DNA of 64,000 nucleotides from DASXUX01 sp036504595 (lineage in GTDB: Bacteria; Planctomycetota; SZUA-567; H5-PLA8). The translations under genes were made by a program, and so were the position numbers. The DNA is taken from the NCBI GenBank assembly GCA_036504595.1, contig DASXUX010000081.1, positions 372,001-436,000 of the forward strand, read 5' to 3'. The notes under the pieces are model-generated. The model was not told the origin of the DNA and did no database searches. It saw nothing but the letters and a program-made list of their open reading frames with translations. This document shows, in pieces, positions 1 through 7,372 of this stretch (position 1 is its first letter; each line of letters opens with the position of its first letter).

Positions 1-492
1 CGCGGAAAGGATCGGCGTGCTGGCCGAACTGAAAAAAATCGCAATGGATGTGATCACCATCATTTCAATGAACGTAAGAAACAGCGCCTGGATCAGGCCC
101 CAATGCACCGGCGCTCCGGAAAGCCACATATAGGCCAAGAACGCCATCGCCAAAGCCGCCATGTTCACCAGCGTTGTGAGCAGCAGGCCGAAATACTTTC
201 CAGCCAGGAATTGCCAGCGGTGCGCCGGCTTGGACAGAATCGTGTAGATCGTACGCTTGTCGATCTCCTTATAGATCAACCCCGTGCCGATGAAGATCGA
301 AACCATTCCTGAAAACATCCAGATTGCCGTCAGGCCGATGTCGGCCATGATCTTCTCACTGCCGCCGAAGCTGACCCAGCCGATTGCTTTCGAGACCAGG
401 ATCATCAAAATCCCGAAGCCCAGCAGCACGTACAGGATTTTGTCGCGCACCGCTTCCCGGAAGGTGTTCAGCGCAATGGCCGGAACGATCAT
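1..492 (-). CDS. ABC-2 type transporter permease (3' part missing at window edge)
   Basis: Reading back from the ATG at 490-492 gives 164 residues with no stop before the window edge. The first 15 or so residues (MIVPAIALNTFREAVRDK) are typical of ABC-2 permeases of the ABC-type exporter/Nos family, followed by membrane segments near residues 19-35 and 50-72, a cytoplasmic stretch (IYKEIDKRTIYTILSKP) and two more hydrophobic segments near 95-112 and 122-150. It would form the membrane channel for the ATPase encoded directly upstream. The ATPase stop and this ATG overlap as ATGA (489-492), so the two are translationally coupled. The substrate cannot be told from sequence. The true C-terminus lies outside the window. 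Confidence 0.85.
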   Translation of the reverse strand, partial: MIVPAIALNTFREAVRDKILYVLLGFGILMILVSKAIGWVSFGGSEKIMADIGLTAIWMFSGMVSIFIGTGLIYKEIDKRTIYTILSKPAHRWQFLAGKYFGLLLTTLVNMAALAMAFLAYMWLSGAPVHWGLIQALFLTFIEMMVITSIAIFFSSASTPILSA

Positions 493-1493
493 GCGTGCGC
501 CTCCGTTGCCTTAGCGGTTCGGAGGAAGCCGTCTCCAAATCCCACGCCCACGCCGCTCTGCGTCATGCGCATGAAATACTCCTCTAGCGATTCACGGCGC
601 GGCTCCATCGCGCGCAACACTCCGCCCGCCTTTTCCATCGCGGCCTTCGCCTGCTGTGCTTTCTCCTCGCTGTCAACGACCACGTGGTAAAGCAGCCCGT
701 CGTGCCACGCCCGCAGCGCCAGCGCCGCCGCTTCCGCAACGCCGGATGGGCCGATCCCTGACGCCGAGACCTTCACCTCCAGAACTTTGCCCGTCAGCAA
801 TCCGCTCAGCGAACCCTCGGAGACTTTCTGTCCCTGGTTCAGCAGGCAGACGCGATCGCAGATTTCCTCCACGTCGCTGAGAATGTGCGTGCTGAAGAAC
901 ACCGTCTGGCCGGCATCGCGCAGCGAAAGAATAATGTTGCGAACGTCGTGGCGGCCCAGCGGGTCGAGCCCCGACATGGGTTCATCCAGAATCACCACCG
1001 GCGGCTTGTGCATGATGGCCTGCGCCAAGCCCAGCCGCTGGCGCATCCCTTTGGAGAACTCCCCAAGGGGAACTTTGCGCGCCGCTTCCAAGCCAAACTT
1101 GGATAGCAGTTCGTTGCTGCGCTGCTGGCGCGAAGGCCTGTCCATTCCCGAGAGCCGGCCATAGAACTCCAGCGTCTCCTCTGCGTTCAGGTATTCGTAG
1201 AAGTAGGGGTTCTCCGGCATGAAGCCAAGTTCACGCCGCGAGCGCCGATCGCCGACGTCATAGCCCATGATCCACGCCTTGCCGGCCGTGGCGAATTGCA
1301 GGCCCACAAGAATCTTGATGGTGCTCGTCTTCCCGGCGCCATTATGTCCGAGAAACCCGTAGATCGCGCCGCGCGGAACCTCCAGATCGAGCTTGTGCAC
1401 GGCGACCTTCCGGCGCGCAAACAGGCCTGGATTGTAGACCATGCGCAACTCGGAGGTCTTGATGGCCAGTTCCTGCGATACCGCCATGTTCAT
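489..1493 (-). CDS. ABC transporter ATP-binding protein
   Basis: A 334-residue ATPase of the ABC-2 exporter type. Walker A is GHNGAGKTS (residues 49-57), the signature is FSKGM (146-150), Walker B is VVILDEP (166-172), and the H-loop is FFSTH further on. A C-terminal extension of about 100 residues after the nucleotide-binding domain is usual for this group. It is coupled to the permease by a 4-bp ATGA overlap. The start is ATG 1491-1493; an in-frame ATG two codons later (1485-1487) has a better spaced GGGGA and may be the one used. The upstream spacer is filled by a nested inverted repeat (1524-1675). Confidence 0.9.
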   Translation of the reverse strand: MNMAVSQELAIKTSELRMVYNPGLFARRKVAVHKLDLEVPRGAIYGFLGHNGAGKTSTIKILVGLQFATAGKAWIMGYDVGDRRSRRELGFMPENPYFYEYLNAEETLEFYGRLSGMDRPSRQQRSNELLSKFGLEAARKVPLGEFSKGMRQRLGLAQAIMHKPPVVILDEPMSGLDPLGRHDVRNIILSLRDAGQTVFFSTHILSDVEEICDRVCLLNQGQKVSEGSLSGLLTGKVLEVKVSASGIGPSGVAEAAALALRAWHDGLLYHVVVDSEEKAQQAKAAMEKAGGVLRAMEPRRESLEEYFMRMTQSGVGVGFGDGFLRTAKATEAHA

Positions 1494-1523
1494 CCCCGAA
1501 TCAGAAGCGTTGAAGAACTTCCT

Positions 1524-1675
1524 ACCACAGAGGACACGGAGGACACAGAGAAGAAAATGGGTTCAGGGTTCAGGGTTCGGGGTTCACGGTTCAGGATTGA
1601 GTGAAGGCCTTCACCCTAGACCCTGACCCCTGAACCCTATACCCTGCTGTTCTTCGCGTTCTCTGTGCTTTGCTC
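1524..1675. repeat. Nested inverted repeat built from ~7-bp words
   Basis: Inner arms are degenerate tandem copies of GGGTTCA (1559-1595) and the complementary CCCTGAA type (1612-1645), with a loop of about 16 bases. Outside lie a run of GAGGACAC words (1524-1555) and a partly complementary TTCTTCGCG/CTCTGTG run (1649-1675). It fills the spacer between the phosphorylase and the ATPase, both on the minus strand. Confidence 0.8.
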
Positions 1676-1676
1676 C

Positions 1677-2501
1677 TTATAGCTCTGCGATCAACCGAGA
1701 AACAAGGCGAGTCAACTTGGGCTCCGCCGTGCCGGCCGTCGCGATGATCTCCTCGATATTCGCCGGCTCCAGAGCGTCGGGCAGACAGCGATCCGTAATG
1801 ATACTTGCGGCGAACACGCGCAGCCCGGCGTGAACGGCGACGAGGACTTCCGGCACGGTGCTCATCCCAACCACGTCCGCGCCAATCGCACGCAGGAATC
1901 TGTACTCCGCGCGTGTCTCAAGGTTCGGCCCGGGTACTGCAACATACACGCCGCGGTGCGCGCGAATCTTCTCTTCCAGACAAATCTCTTCGGCGCGCGC
2001 AAGCAGCTTGGCATCGTACGGCGCGCACATGTCGGGGAAGCGCGGTCCCAGCCGATCGTCGTTCGGTCCGATCAGCGGGTTGCCCGGCAGAAGATTGATA
2101 TGGTCCTCAAGCAAAACCAGATCGCCCTTCGCGTGCAGCGGGTTCATCCCGCCGACGGCGCCGCTGAGGAACAGAACCTGCGCGCCCGCGGCCTTGGCTA
2201 CGCGCACGGGCAAAGTGAGTTGGTCGAAGCTCCAGCCTTCATACAGATGAAACCGGCCGTCGAACGCCAAAACCGGCACGCCGTTTAGAGTCCCGGTGAC
2301 GACGCGGCCCGCGTGGCTCGAAACGGTTGAGACCGGGAAGTTCGGGATGTCTTCGTAAGGCAGCGATCTTTGATTCTCGATCTGCCTGGCTAGCCCACCC
2401 AGTCCCGTGCCCAGCACGACCGCCGCGCGCGGGGTCTCCGGCAGAATCTTCTTAATGGCGGCCGTGGCGGCCTGGACGCGGTCAAACAATGACTGGGACA
2501 T
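1677..2501 (-). CDS. Purine nucleoside phosphorylase, trimeric PNP-I type
   Basis: 274 residues, the usual length for trimeric inosine/guanosine phosphorylase, which splits purine nucleosides with phosphate in the cytoplasm. Visible motifs are GTGLGG (31-36, phosphate loop), GPNLETRAEY (191-200) and VVGMSTVPEVLVAVHAGL (210-227). Aligned by eye with human PNP, Glu195, Glu199 and Met213 match Glu201, Glu205 and Met219, but the base-recognising Asn243 is Asp237 (SIITDRC). In human PNP that change is known to move preference toward 6-aminopurines, so adenosine-type substrates should be considered. GGAGGAA lies just upstream of the ATG. It is followed by the ABC exporter genes on the same strand. 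Confidence 0.9.
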   Translation of the reverse strand: MSQSLFDRVQAATAAIKKILPETPRAAVVLGTGLGGLARQIENQRSLPYEDIPNFPVSTVSSHAGRVVTGTLNGVPVLAFDGRFHLYEGWSFDQLTLPVRVAKAAGAQVLFLSGAVGGMNPLHAKGDLVLLEDHINLLPGNPLIGPNDDRLGPRFPDMCAPYDAKLLARAEEICLEEKIRAHRGVYVAVPGPNLETRAEYRFLRAIGADVVGMSTVPEVLVAVHAGLRVFAASIITDRCLPDALEPANIEEIIATAGTAEPKLTRLVSRLIAEL

Positions 2502-2520
2502 CTGTTCCTCCGGAAGACTA

Positions 2521-2583
2521 ATGATGAATGAGAAATGATGAATGCGGAATAAGGCTTATCGATATTCAGCATTCATCATTTCC
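2521..2583. repeat. Inverted repeat of ATGATGA-type words
   Basis: Left arm AAATGATGAATGC (2532-2544) and right arm GCATTCATCATTT (2569-2581) are complementary, with further ATGAATG copies on the left. The right arm supplies the TGA stop (2576-2578) of the DUF167 gene. Confidence 0.8.
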
Positions 2584-2896
2584 TAACCTCGTTGATTCTC
2601 GCCAGGGCGGTGTTGATATCAATTCCCAATATCTGCACGCGTTTGTGCCGCGATGTCTGACCCACGATGACGGTGACCTGGCCTGCGCTCATGCCAAAGA
2701 AGTCAGCCAAGAGCTCCTCAATCTCCGCGTTGGCCTTGCCTTTCTCCGGCGCGGCACGAACGGCGACCTTCAGCGCTCCGCCATGCAGTCCACGAACCTT
2801 CGACACGGACGCGCCGGCGGAGGCGAGGACCTCGACGGTGACGCCGCCGGCAACTGCGCGAACGGGAGATTGCGAGTTGAACGATGGCGCGGTCAC
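2576..2896 (-). CDS. DUF167 (YggU-type) family protein
   Basis: 106 residues with the DUF167/YggU core: GGALKVAVRAAPEKGKANAE at about 39-58 and a VTVIVGQTSRHKRVQI strand-turn-strand at 74-89. The family is small, cytoplasmic and of unproved biochemical function. The gene overlaps the upstream FHA kinase by 4 bp (ATGA, 2893-2896), so it is probably translated by re-initiation. It belongs to the yggS-proC-yggU neighbourhood known from many bacteria. Its last codons and TGA sit in the arm of an inverted repeat, so the last residues may not be ancestral. Confidence 0.85.
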   Translation of the reverse strand: MTAPSFNSQSPVRAVAGGVTVEVLASAGASVSKVRGLHGGALKVAVRAAPEKGKANAEIEELLADFFGMSAGQVTVIVGQTSRHKRVQILGIDINTALARINEVRK

Positions 2897-4113
2897 AGTC
2901 CCCAGAATCCTTTGTTCCGCCTGCGGAATCGGCTGGGCAGTGGCCGCGGCTGGGGCAGAGCAGGGCCCTTGAGTCCGCCTTTGATCTGTTGCAGAGCAGT
3001 CTCGAGATCCGTGATGAGCGCCGCGGCGTTCTGGTAGCGCTCGGATGGTTTCTTCTTCAGGAGTTTGCTCGTGACCGTGTAGATCGCCGGCGCCAGATTC
3101 GGATCGTACTTTCGGACGGGTTCCGGTTCGTCGAAGACCTGTTTCTCCATGATCTCCTTGGCGTCTTTTCCCGTAAACGGAAGGCGACCGAGGAGAATCC
3201 GGTAATACGTCACGCCCAGCGAGTACAAGTCGGAGCGATGGTCCATGGGCAGGCCGCGAGCTTGCTCGGGGGCCATATAATGCGGCGAACCGAACACGCC
3301 GTCGGTCTGTTCGGCCTTGCCTTTGGCGTTGGTCATCTTGGCGATGCCCAAGTCCGCCAGCCGCACATCTCCGCCTTTGGTCAACATCAGGTTGTCGGGC
3401 TTGATATCGCAGTGCACGATTCCGACCTTTTCTGCGTATTCCAGCGCCCGGGACGATTGCAGGATGATCTCCGTCGCGCGCCGGGGGTCGAGTTTTCGCC
3501 CACGGGAGACCTGGTCCTGGACCGAGCCGCCATCGACGAATTCCATCGAATAATAATACGTGCCGTTCTCTTCGCCGACCTCATGCACCTGCACGACGTT
3601 GGGGTGGTTGAACCGCCCGGCGGCGCGCGCTTCGCGCAGGAACTTCTCGACAAAGGAGCGGTCTTCGGTCAGTTCGGGCGAAAGAATCTTCAGAGCGACT
3701 TCGCGGCCGAGAACGGTCTGGATCGCACGATACACTTCACCCATGCCGCCGACGCCCACGCGGCTGAGGAGGTGATAACCGGCCAGGCGCTTGCCGGCCA
3801 AAGAACCCTCTTCGCAGCCGGTATCAAAGCGGAAAGAGAACAGCGTTTCGCCCGCGCGAATGGTCGAACCGGCTTTCAGCAGCACTTCGCCCTTGATGCG
3901 CTCGCCGTTGACAAACGTGCCGTTGTGAGAGTTCAAATCTTCGAGGTAGAAACGCCCCAGCCGCCGCGTGACGCGGAAATGTTGCCGCGAGGCCATGCTG
4001 TCGGTGAGCACCATATCGCAGGTGTTCAGCCGGCCGATGAGAATCGAGCGGTCAGCGTCCAGGTTGAAGCTGACGCCTTTCTCGTTTCCACGTTCGACGA
4101 CTATCCGGGGCAT
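2893..4113 (-). CDS. FHA domain Ser/Thr protein kinase
   Basis: 406 residues from ATG 4111-4113. That start is preferred because upstream codons translate repeat DNA (IPDTPYPIP). An FHA domain fills residues 1-95 (GR at 27-28, SRQH 42-45, NGTFVNG 64-70) and should bind phosphothreonine peptides. The kinase domain spans about 113-375: glycine loop GVGGMGEVY, Lys142, catalytic Asp236 with Asn241, DLG 254-256 and APE 281-283. The usual HRD is HCD, so it is a non-RD kinase and may not need activation-loop phosphorylation. There is no membrane segment, so it is cytoplasmic. It lies between proC and DUF167, where yggT is often found. The target is unknown. Confidence 0.9.
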   Translation of the reverse strand: MPRIVVERGNEKGVSFNLDADRSILIGRLNTCDMVLTDSMASRQHFRVTRRLGRFYLEDLNSHNGTFVNGERIKGEVLLKAGSTIRAGETLFSFRFDTGCEEGSLAGKRLAGYHLLSRVGVGGMGEVYRAIQTVLGREVALKILSPELTEDRSFVEKFLREARAAGRFNHPNVVQVHEVGEENGTYYYSMEFVDGGSVQDQVSRGRKLDPRRATEIILQSSRALEYAEKVGIVHCDIKPDNLMLTKGGDVRLADLGIAKMTNAKGKAEQTDGVFGSPHYMAPEQARGLPMDHRSDLYSLGVTYYRILLGRLPFTGKDAKEIMEKQVFDEPEPVRKYDPNLAPAIYTVTSKLLKKKPSERYQNAAALITDLETALQQIKGGLKGPALPQPRPLPSRFRRRNKGFWGL

Positions 4114-4141
4114 GCTCTGTTCCTGCGGTCTCCTGCAAAAC

Positions 4142-4244
4142 TTTGAGGGTATCGGGTAGGGGGTATCGGGTATAGGGAAGGATTGTTCATGCATTTCTCA
4201 GGGCGCACGGCCGATACCCCATACCCCATACCCCATACCCGAAG
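4142..4244. repeat. Inverted repeat of GGGTATC-type words
   Basis: Left arm carries GGGTATC/GGGTA copies (4147-4177) and the right arm four tandem GATACCC-like copies (4212-4242), separated by about 35 bases. It fills the spacer between proC and the FHA kinase. Confidence 0.8.
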
Positions 4245-4253
4245 CCCCGCTGT

Positions 4254-5135
4254 TCATCGTCCAAGCTCTCGACTGCGTTCCGCCGCCCTGCGCACTGCTG
4301 CCGTGATTTTCGCCTTCACCTGGTCCGATTCCATGCGTTCGATGGCCGCTTGCGTTGTGCCGTTGGGACTGGTCACGCGCCGCCGCAGTTCTTCGGGTGG
4401 CAGGCCCGTTTCTTCCAGCATCTTCGAAGCGCCCAAAACGGTCCGCACCGCCAGCGCGCTGGCCTGCTGTTGCGTGAAGCCTTCGGCCAGGCCGGCGTCG
4501 ATCATTGCTTCAACCAGATAGAACAGGTACGCCGGGCCGCTGCCGGACAGACCGGTCACTGCGTCCATCATCTTCTCTTCAACGCGCAGCGTCAGCGATG
4601 CGCTGGACAGCAGCGCTTCGATTGTTGCGAGATCCTCTTCGCGAGCGCTTCGGCCGCCGCAGAGACAGCTCGCGCCCAGGCCCACGAGCATGGGGGTATT
4701 CGGCATCACCCGGATCACGCGTGCGCCGTCTGGAAGCGGACTCTCGATCCGCGATGTTTTCACGCCGGCGCAGATGGACGCGAGCACGTGGCGGTCGCTC
4801 TGGAAAGCCGGCGCAATCTGCTTCAGCACCGCGTCGGCCTGCTGCGGTTTGACGCACAGCAGCAGAATGTCGGACGCTTTGGCGACAGCCAGATTGTCTT
4901 CGGTTACGGACACGCCGAACTTCGATTGGAACTGCGCGCGCCGGTCCGCGGAGACATCGCTGGCGAGGATGCGCTCTTTGGGGATGGCTCCGGCGCTGAG
5001 CACGCCTTTGACCATCGCCTCGGCCATATTGCCCGCTCCAAGCAGACCCAGCGAGCGGTTTTTGAGCAGGTCAGATGAGGTGGAGATAGAACTCAAAATG
5101 GGATCCCCGATGGAGGCAAGTTGACAGGAAACCAT
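4254..5135 (-). CDS. proC: Pyrroline-5-carboxylate reductase
   Basis: Catalyses the last step of proline synthesis, NAD(P)H-dependent reduction of pyrroline-5-carboxylate, in the cytoplasm. The Rossmann start GLLGAGNMAEAMVKG, the strand LLLCVKPQQ, the stretch RVMPNTPMLVG and the C-terminal signature (SGPAYLFYLVEAMIDAGLAEG, then LRRRVTSPNGTTQAA) are all present. From ATG 5133-5135 it has 293 residues, about 25 longer at the N-terminus than E. coli ProC; no good ribosome site precedes this ATG, and a TTG at 5094-5096 would give a more usual length. It follows yggS on the same strand, a well known pairing. Confidence 0.92.
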   Translation of the reverse strand: MVSCQLASIGDPILSSISTSSDLLKNRSLGLLGAGNMAEAMVKGVLSAGAIPKERILASDVSADRRAQFQSKFGVSVTEDNLAVAKASDILLLCVKPQQADAVLKQIAPAFQSDRHVLASICAGVKTSRIESPLPDGARVIRVMPNTPMLVGLGASCLCGGRSAREEDLATIEALLSSASLTLRVEEKMMDAVTGLSGSGPAYLFYLVEAMIDAGLAEGFTQQQASALAVRTVLGASKMLEETGLPPEELRRRVTSPNGTTQAAIERMESDQVKAKITAAVRRAAERSRELGR

Positions 5136-5172
5136 GCTACTCGGCCGGCGCGAAAGGTTCAACTGACGCAGA

Positions 5173-5940
5173 TCATTCAAACAAGGCCGAACCCACCCGC
5201 ACCATCGTGGCGCCTTCTTCGATGGCGATCTCGAAATCCTGGGTCATGCCCATGGACAGTTCCGTCAGCGGGGTGGGGTAGACGCCGCTTGAATTGGCGT
5301 CTTCAAGGAGCGCTCGCAGGCGGCGGAAGACCGGGCGCGAGGTCGCTTCCGGGTTATCGGAATACGGGGCCATGGTCATGAGTCCGACGATCCGGAGTGC
5401 GGGAAGTTGCGTGCAGGCTTTGAGCAGATCCCGGATAGCGCCTTCTTGCGGCGGCAGGCCGAACTTGCTTTCTTCGCCGGCGGTGTTGATTTCGAGCAGA
5501 CATTGCAGCTCTTGGCTCTTGGCTCTTGGCTCTTGGCCCCCGGCCACGGTCCGCTGTAGATTTCTGGTTTGTTCTTTGTTGAGAGCCTCCGCAACGCGAG
5601 GCGAATCAACCGAATGGATAAACTGGAACAGCCGCGACGCTTTGTCGGCTTTGTTCGTTTGGAGATGGCCGACCAAGTGCCAGACCGGCGGAGATGAGCT
5701 TGTGGCGAAAGCTGCGATCTTCTTTTCCGCGTCCTGAATGCGCGACTCCCCGAAATCGGTGACTCCGAGCTGATGCAGGCCTTGGATCGCTGAAAGATTG
5801 ACGTACTTGGTGATCGCAACCAGGCGGATCAGTTCCGGCGAGCGGCCGGATTTGGCGGCGGCTTGCGCGATGCGCGTGCGGACGGAGTCTAGATTCCGCT
5901 TCAGAATTTCGGGAGGAACAGGCTGGTTTAGCTTCTGCAT
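5173..5940 (-). CDS. YggS-family PLP homeostasis protein with repeat-coded insert
   Basis: 255 residues of the alanine-racemase-like YggS/PLPBP fold. Lys45 in AITKY is the expected PLP lysine; WHLVGHLQTNK (87-97), LLEINTAGEESKFG (148-161) and the C-terminal LSMGMTQDFEIAIEEGATMVRVG are diagnostic. The family controls free PLP and is not an active racemase. Residues about 133-145 (AGGQEPRAKSQE) are an extra segment between the HSVDS helix and the next strand. They are written by tandem GAGCCAA words, the same sort of repeat that fills the spacers. proC follows directly. Confidence 0.9.
   Translation of the reverse strand: MQKLNQPVPPEILKRNLDSVRTRIAQAAAKSGRSPELIRLVAITKYVNLSAIQGLHQLGVTDFGESRIQDAEKKIAAFATSSSPPVWHLVGHLQTNKADKASRLFQFIHSVDSPRVAEALNKEQTRNLQRTVAGGQEPRAKSQELQCLLEINTAGEESKFGLPPQEGAIRDLLKACTQLPALRIVGLMTMAPYSDNPEATSRPVFRRLRALLEDANSSGVYPTPLTELSMGMTQDFEIAIEEGATMVRVGSALFE
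5509..5545. repeat. In-frame tandem CCAAGAG words inside yggS
   Basis: Three to four copies of a CTTGGCT/AGCCAAG word (plus strand) with little divergence, read in frame on the minus strand as EPRAKSQE. The position matches a surface loop of the family where other members have no such segment. Confidence 0.7.
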
Positions 5941-5956
5941 ATGATATGCTTTCTTT

Positions 5957-6063
5957 GTCAGTAGTCCGTGGTCCGTTGTCAGTTGTTGCTGGGCAAGACG
6001 GCCCCGAAGCTTTGACGCGCATTATGCAACCGCAACGGACAACTGACCACTGACTACGGACAA
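5957..6063. repeat. Inverted repeat of GTCCGTG/GTCAGTT words
   Basis: Left arm 5957-5987 (GTCAGTAGTCCGTGGTCCG type) and right arm 6027-6063 (CAACGGACAACTGACCACTG type) are largely complementary. It occupies the divergent spacer between yggS and the acyl-CoA dehydrogenase. A third arm of the same word recurs at 55146-55175. Confidence 0.8.
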
Positions 6064-6081
6064 ACGCGGAGGTTATCACGA

Positions 6082-7284
6082 ATGGACTTGAGCTACAACG
6101 ATGTGCACGAGAGCTTTCGGCAGGCGGCACGGGAATTCGCCGCACGCGTGGTTGCGCCGGGATTGCGCGAGCGCGATGAGAAAGCGGCGCCGGACGAATC
6201 CATCTACCGCAAGATGGGAGAGGAAGGCTTTCTGGGTTGTTGCATTCCGGAAAAATACGGCGGCCTGGGGCTCGATTACCACACTCTGGCAATCGCGAGC
6301 GAAGAGTTCGAGTACATTGATTCCTCCGCACGCGTCATCCTCTCCGTTCACAACGGGCTGCACACGCTGGCCCTCCTGCAGTGGGGAACAGAAGAGCAGA
6401 AACAGAAGTATCTGGCTCCAGCCGCGCGCGGAGAAAAGCTGGCGACGTATTGCTTGACTGAGCCCGCCGCCGGCAGCGACGTCGCCGGGATTCAAGCTTT
6501 CGCCGAAAAGAAGGGTAGCAAGTATGTCCTCAACGGCGAAAAAACGTGGATCAGTCTGACGACGGTCGCCGACCAGTATTTGGTGATGGCCTTTTCAGAT
6601 CGCGAAAAGCAAAAGAACCGAGACCATTCGGGAATCACGGCATTCATCGTGGAACGCGGCTGGAAGGGCGTCAGCCCGTACGCTCTGCATGGAAAACTCG
6701 GTGTGCGCGCGGGCGTGACGGGCGGCGTCGTCTTTCAGGACGTTGAAGTTCCGGAAGAAAATGTGCTGGGCCTTCCGGACGAAGGGTTCCGCGTCGCGAT
6801 GTCAGCTCTGGACAACGGGCGCTACACGGTCGCGGCGGGAGCGATCGGGTTGATCCGCGCGTGTCTGGATGCCAGCGTAAAATACTGCCATGAACGAACG
6901 ACCTTCAAGCGTGAGATCGGCAAACATCAGCTTGTGCAACAGATGATCGCCGGCATGGCGCAGAGCCGCGATATCGGCGAACTGCTGGTCCGCAAGTGCG
7001 GCTGGATGAAGAACGCCGGCAAGCGCTGTACGCGCGAGGTCGCGCTGGCCAAGTGGACCAACACCGTCGCTGCTCAGAAAGCTGCTGACGACGCGATAGA
7101 AATTCACGGCGCATACGGCTACAGCAACGAATTCCCGGTTGAACGCTTCTGGCGCAACAGCCGCGGCGCGGTGATTTACGAAGGCAGCCGCGAGATTCAA
7201 CAGCTCTTGCAGGCGGAGTATGCGTTGGGGTACCGGCAGGACGGGGCGCTTAGGTGCGAACTACCTGCGATAATTCAAAATTAA
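6082..7284 (+). CDS. Acyl-CoA dehydrogenase
   Basis: 400 residues, the normal length for soluble FAD-dependent acyl-CoA dehydrogenases. Signature 1 is YCLTEPAAGSDV near 131-142, followed by GEKTWISL. Signature 2 region reads AYGYSNEFPVERFWRNSR near 344-361. Glu367 (IYEGSREIQ) stands where medium-chain enzymes have the catalytic glutamate. Electrons would go to ETF; no etf gene is nearby, and the chain-length specificity cannot be read. GGAGG (6068-6072) precedes ATG. The last codons and the TAA lie in an AT-rich tandem repeat (AATTCAAAAT words), so the tail after GYRQDG is probably repeat-derived. Confidence 0.92.
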   Translation: MDLSYNDVHESFRQAAREFAARVVAPGLRERDEKAAPDESIYRKMGEEGFLGCCIPEKYGGLGLDYHTLAIASEEFEYIDSSARVILSVHNGLHTLALLQWGTEEQKQKYLAPAARGEKLATYCLTEPAAGSDVAGIQAFAEKKGSKYVLNGEKTWISLTTVADQYLVMAFSDREKQKNRDHSGITAFIVERGWKGVSPYALHGKLGVRAGVTGGVVFQDVEVPEENVLGLPDEGFRVAMSALDNGRYTVAAGAIGLIRACLDASVKYCHERTTFKREIGKHQLVQQMIAGMAQSRDIGELLVRKCGWMKNAGKRCTREVALAKWTNTVAAQKAADDAIEIHGAYGYSNEFPVERFWRNSRGAVIYEGSREIQQLLQAEYALGYRQDGALRCELPAIIQN

Positions 7285-7372
7285 GAATTCAAAATGTAAA
7301 ATTGAGCCAAAACGCGCGCACGGAGAAAGGGAGAAAGCAAGAAGGGGAGAAACGCAATCCGAAATCCGCAAT
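7272..7372. repeat. Tandem AATTCAAAAT, GGGAGAAA and GAAATCCGC words
   Basis: Three short-word runs in succession: AATTCAAAA-type (7272-7305), GGGAGAAA-type (7323-7352) and AATCCG-type (7354-7372). The first contributes the dehydrogenase stop; the last abuts and includes the TGA of the HtrA gene read from the other strand. Confidence 0.7.

Noticed and set aside
4114..4194. Extra 27 residues at the FHA kinase N-terminus
   Set aside because: They are coded by the GGGTATC repeat; the FHA domain begins right after ATG 4111-4113.
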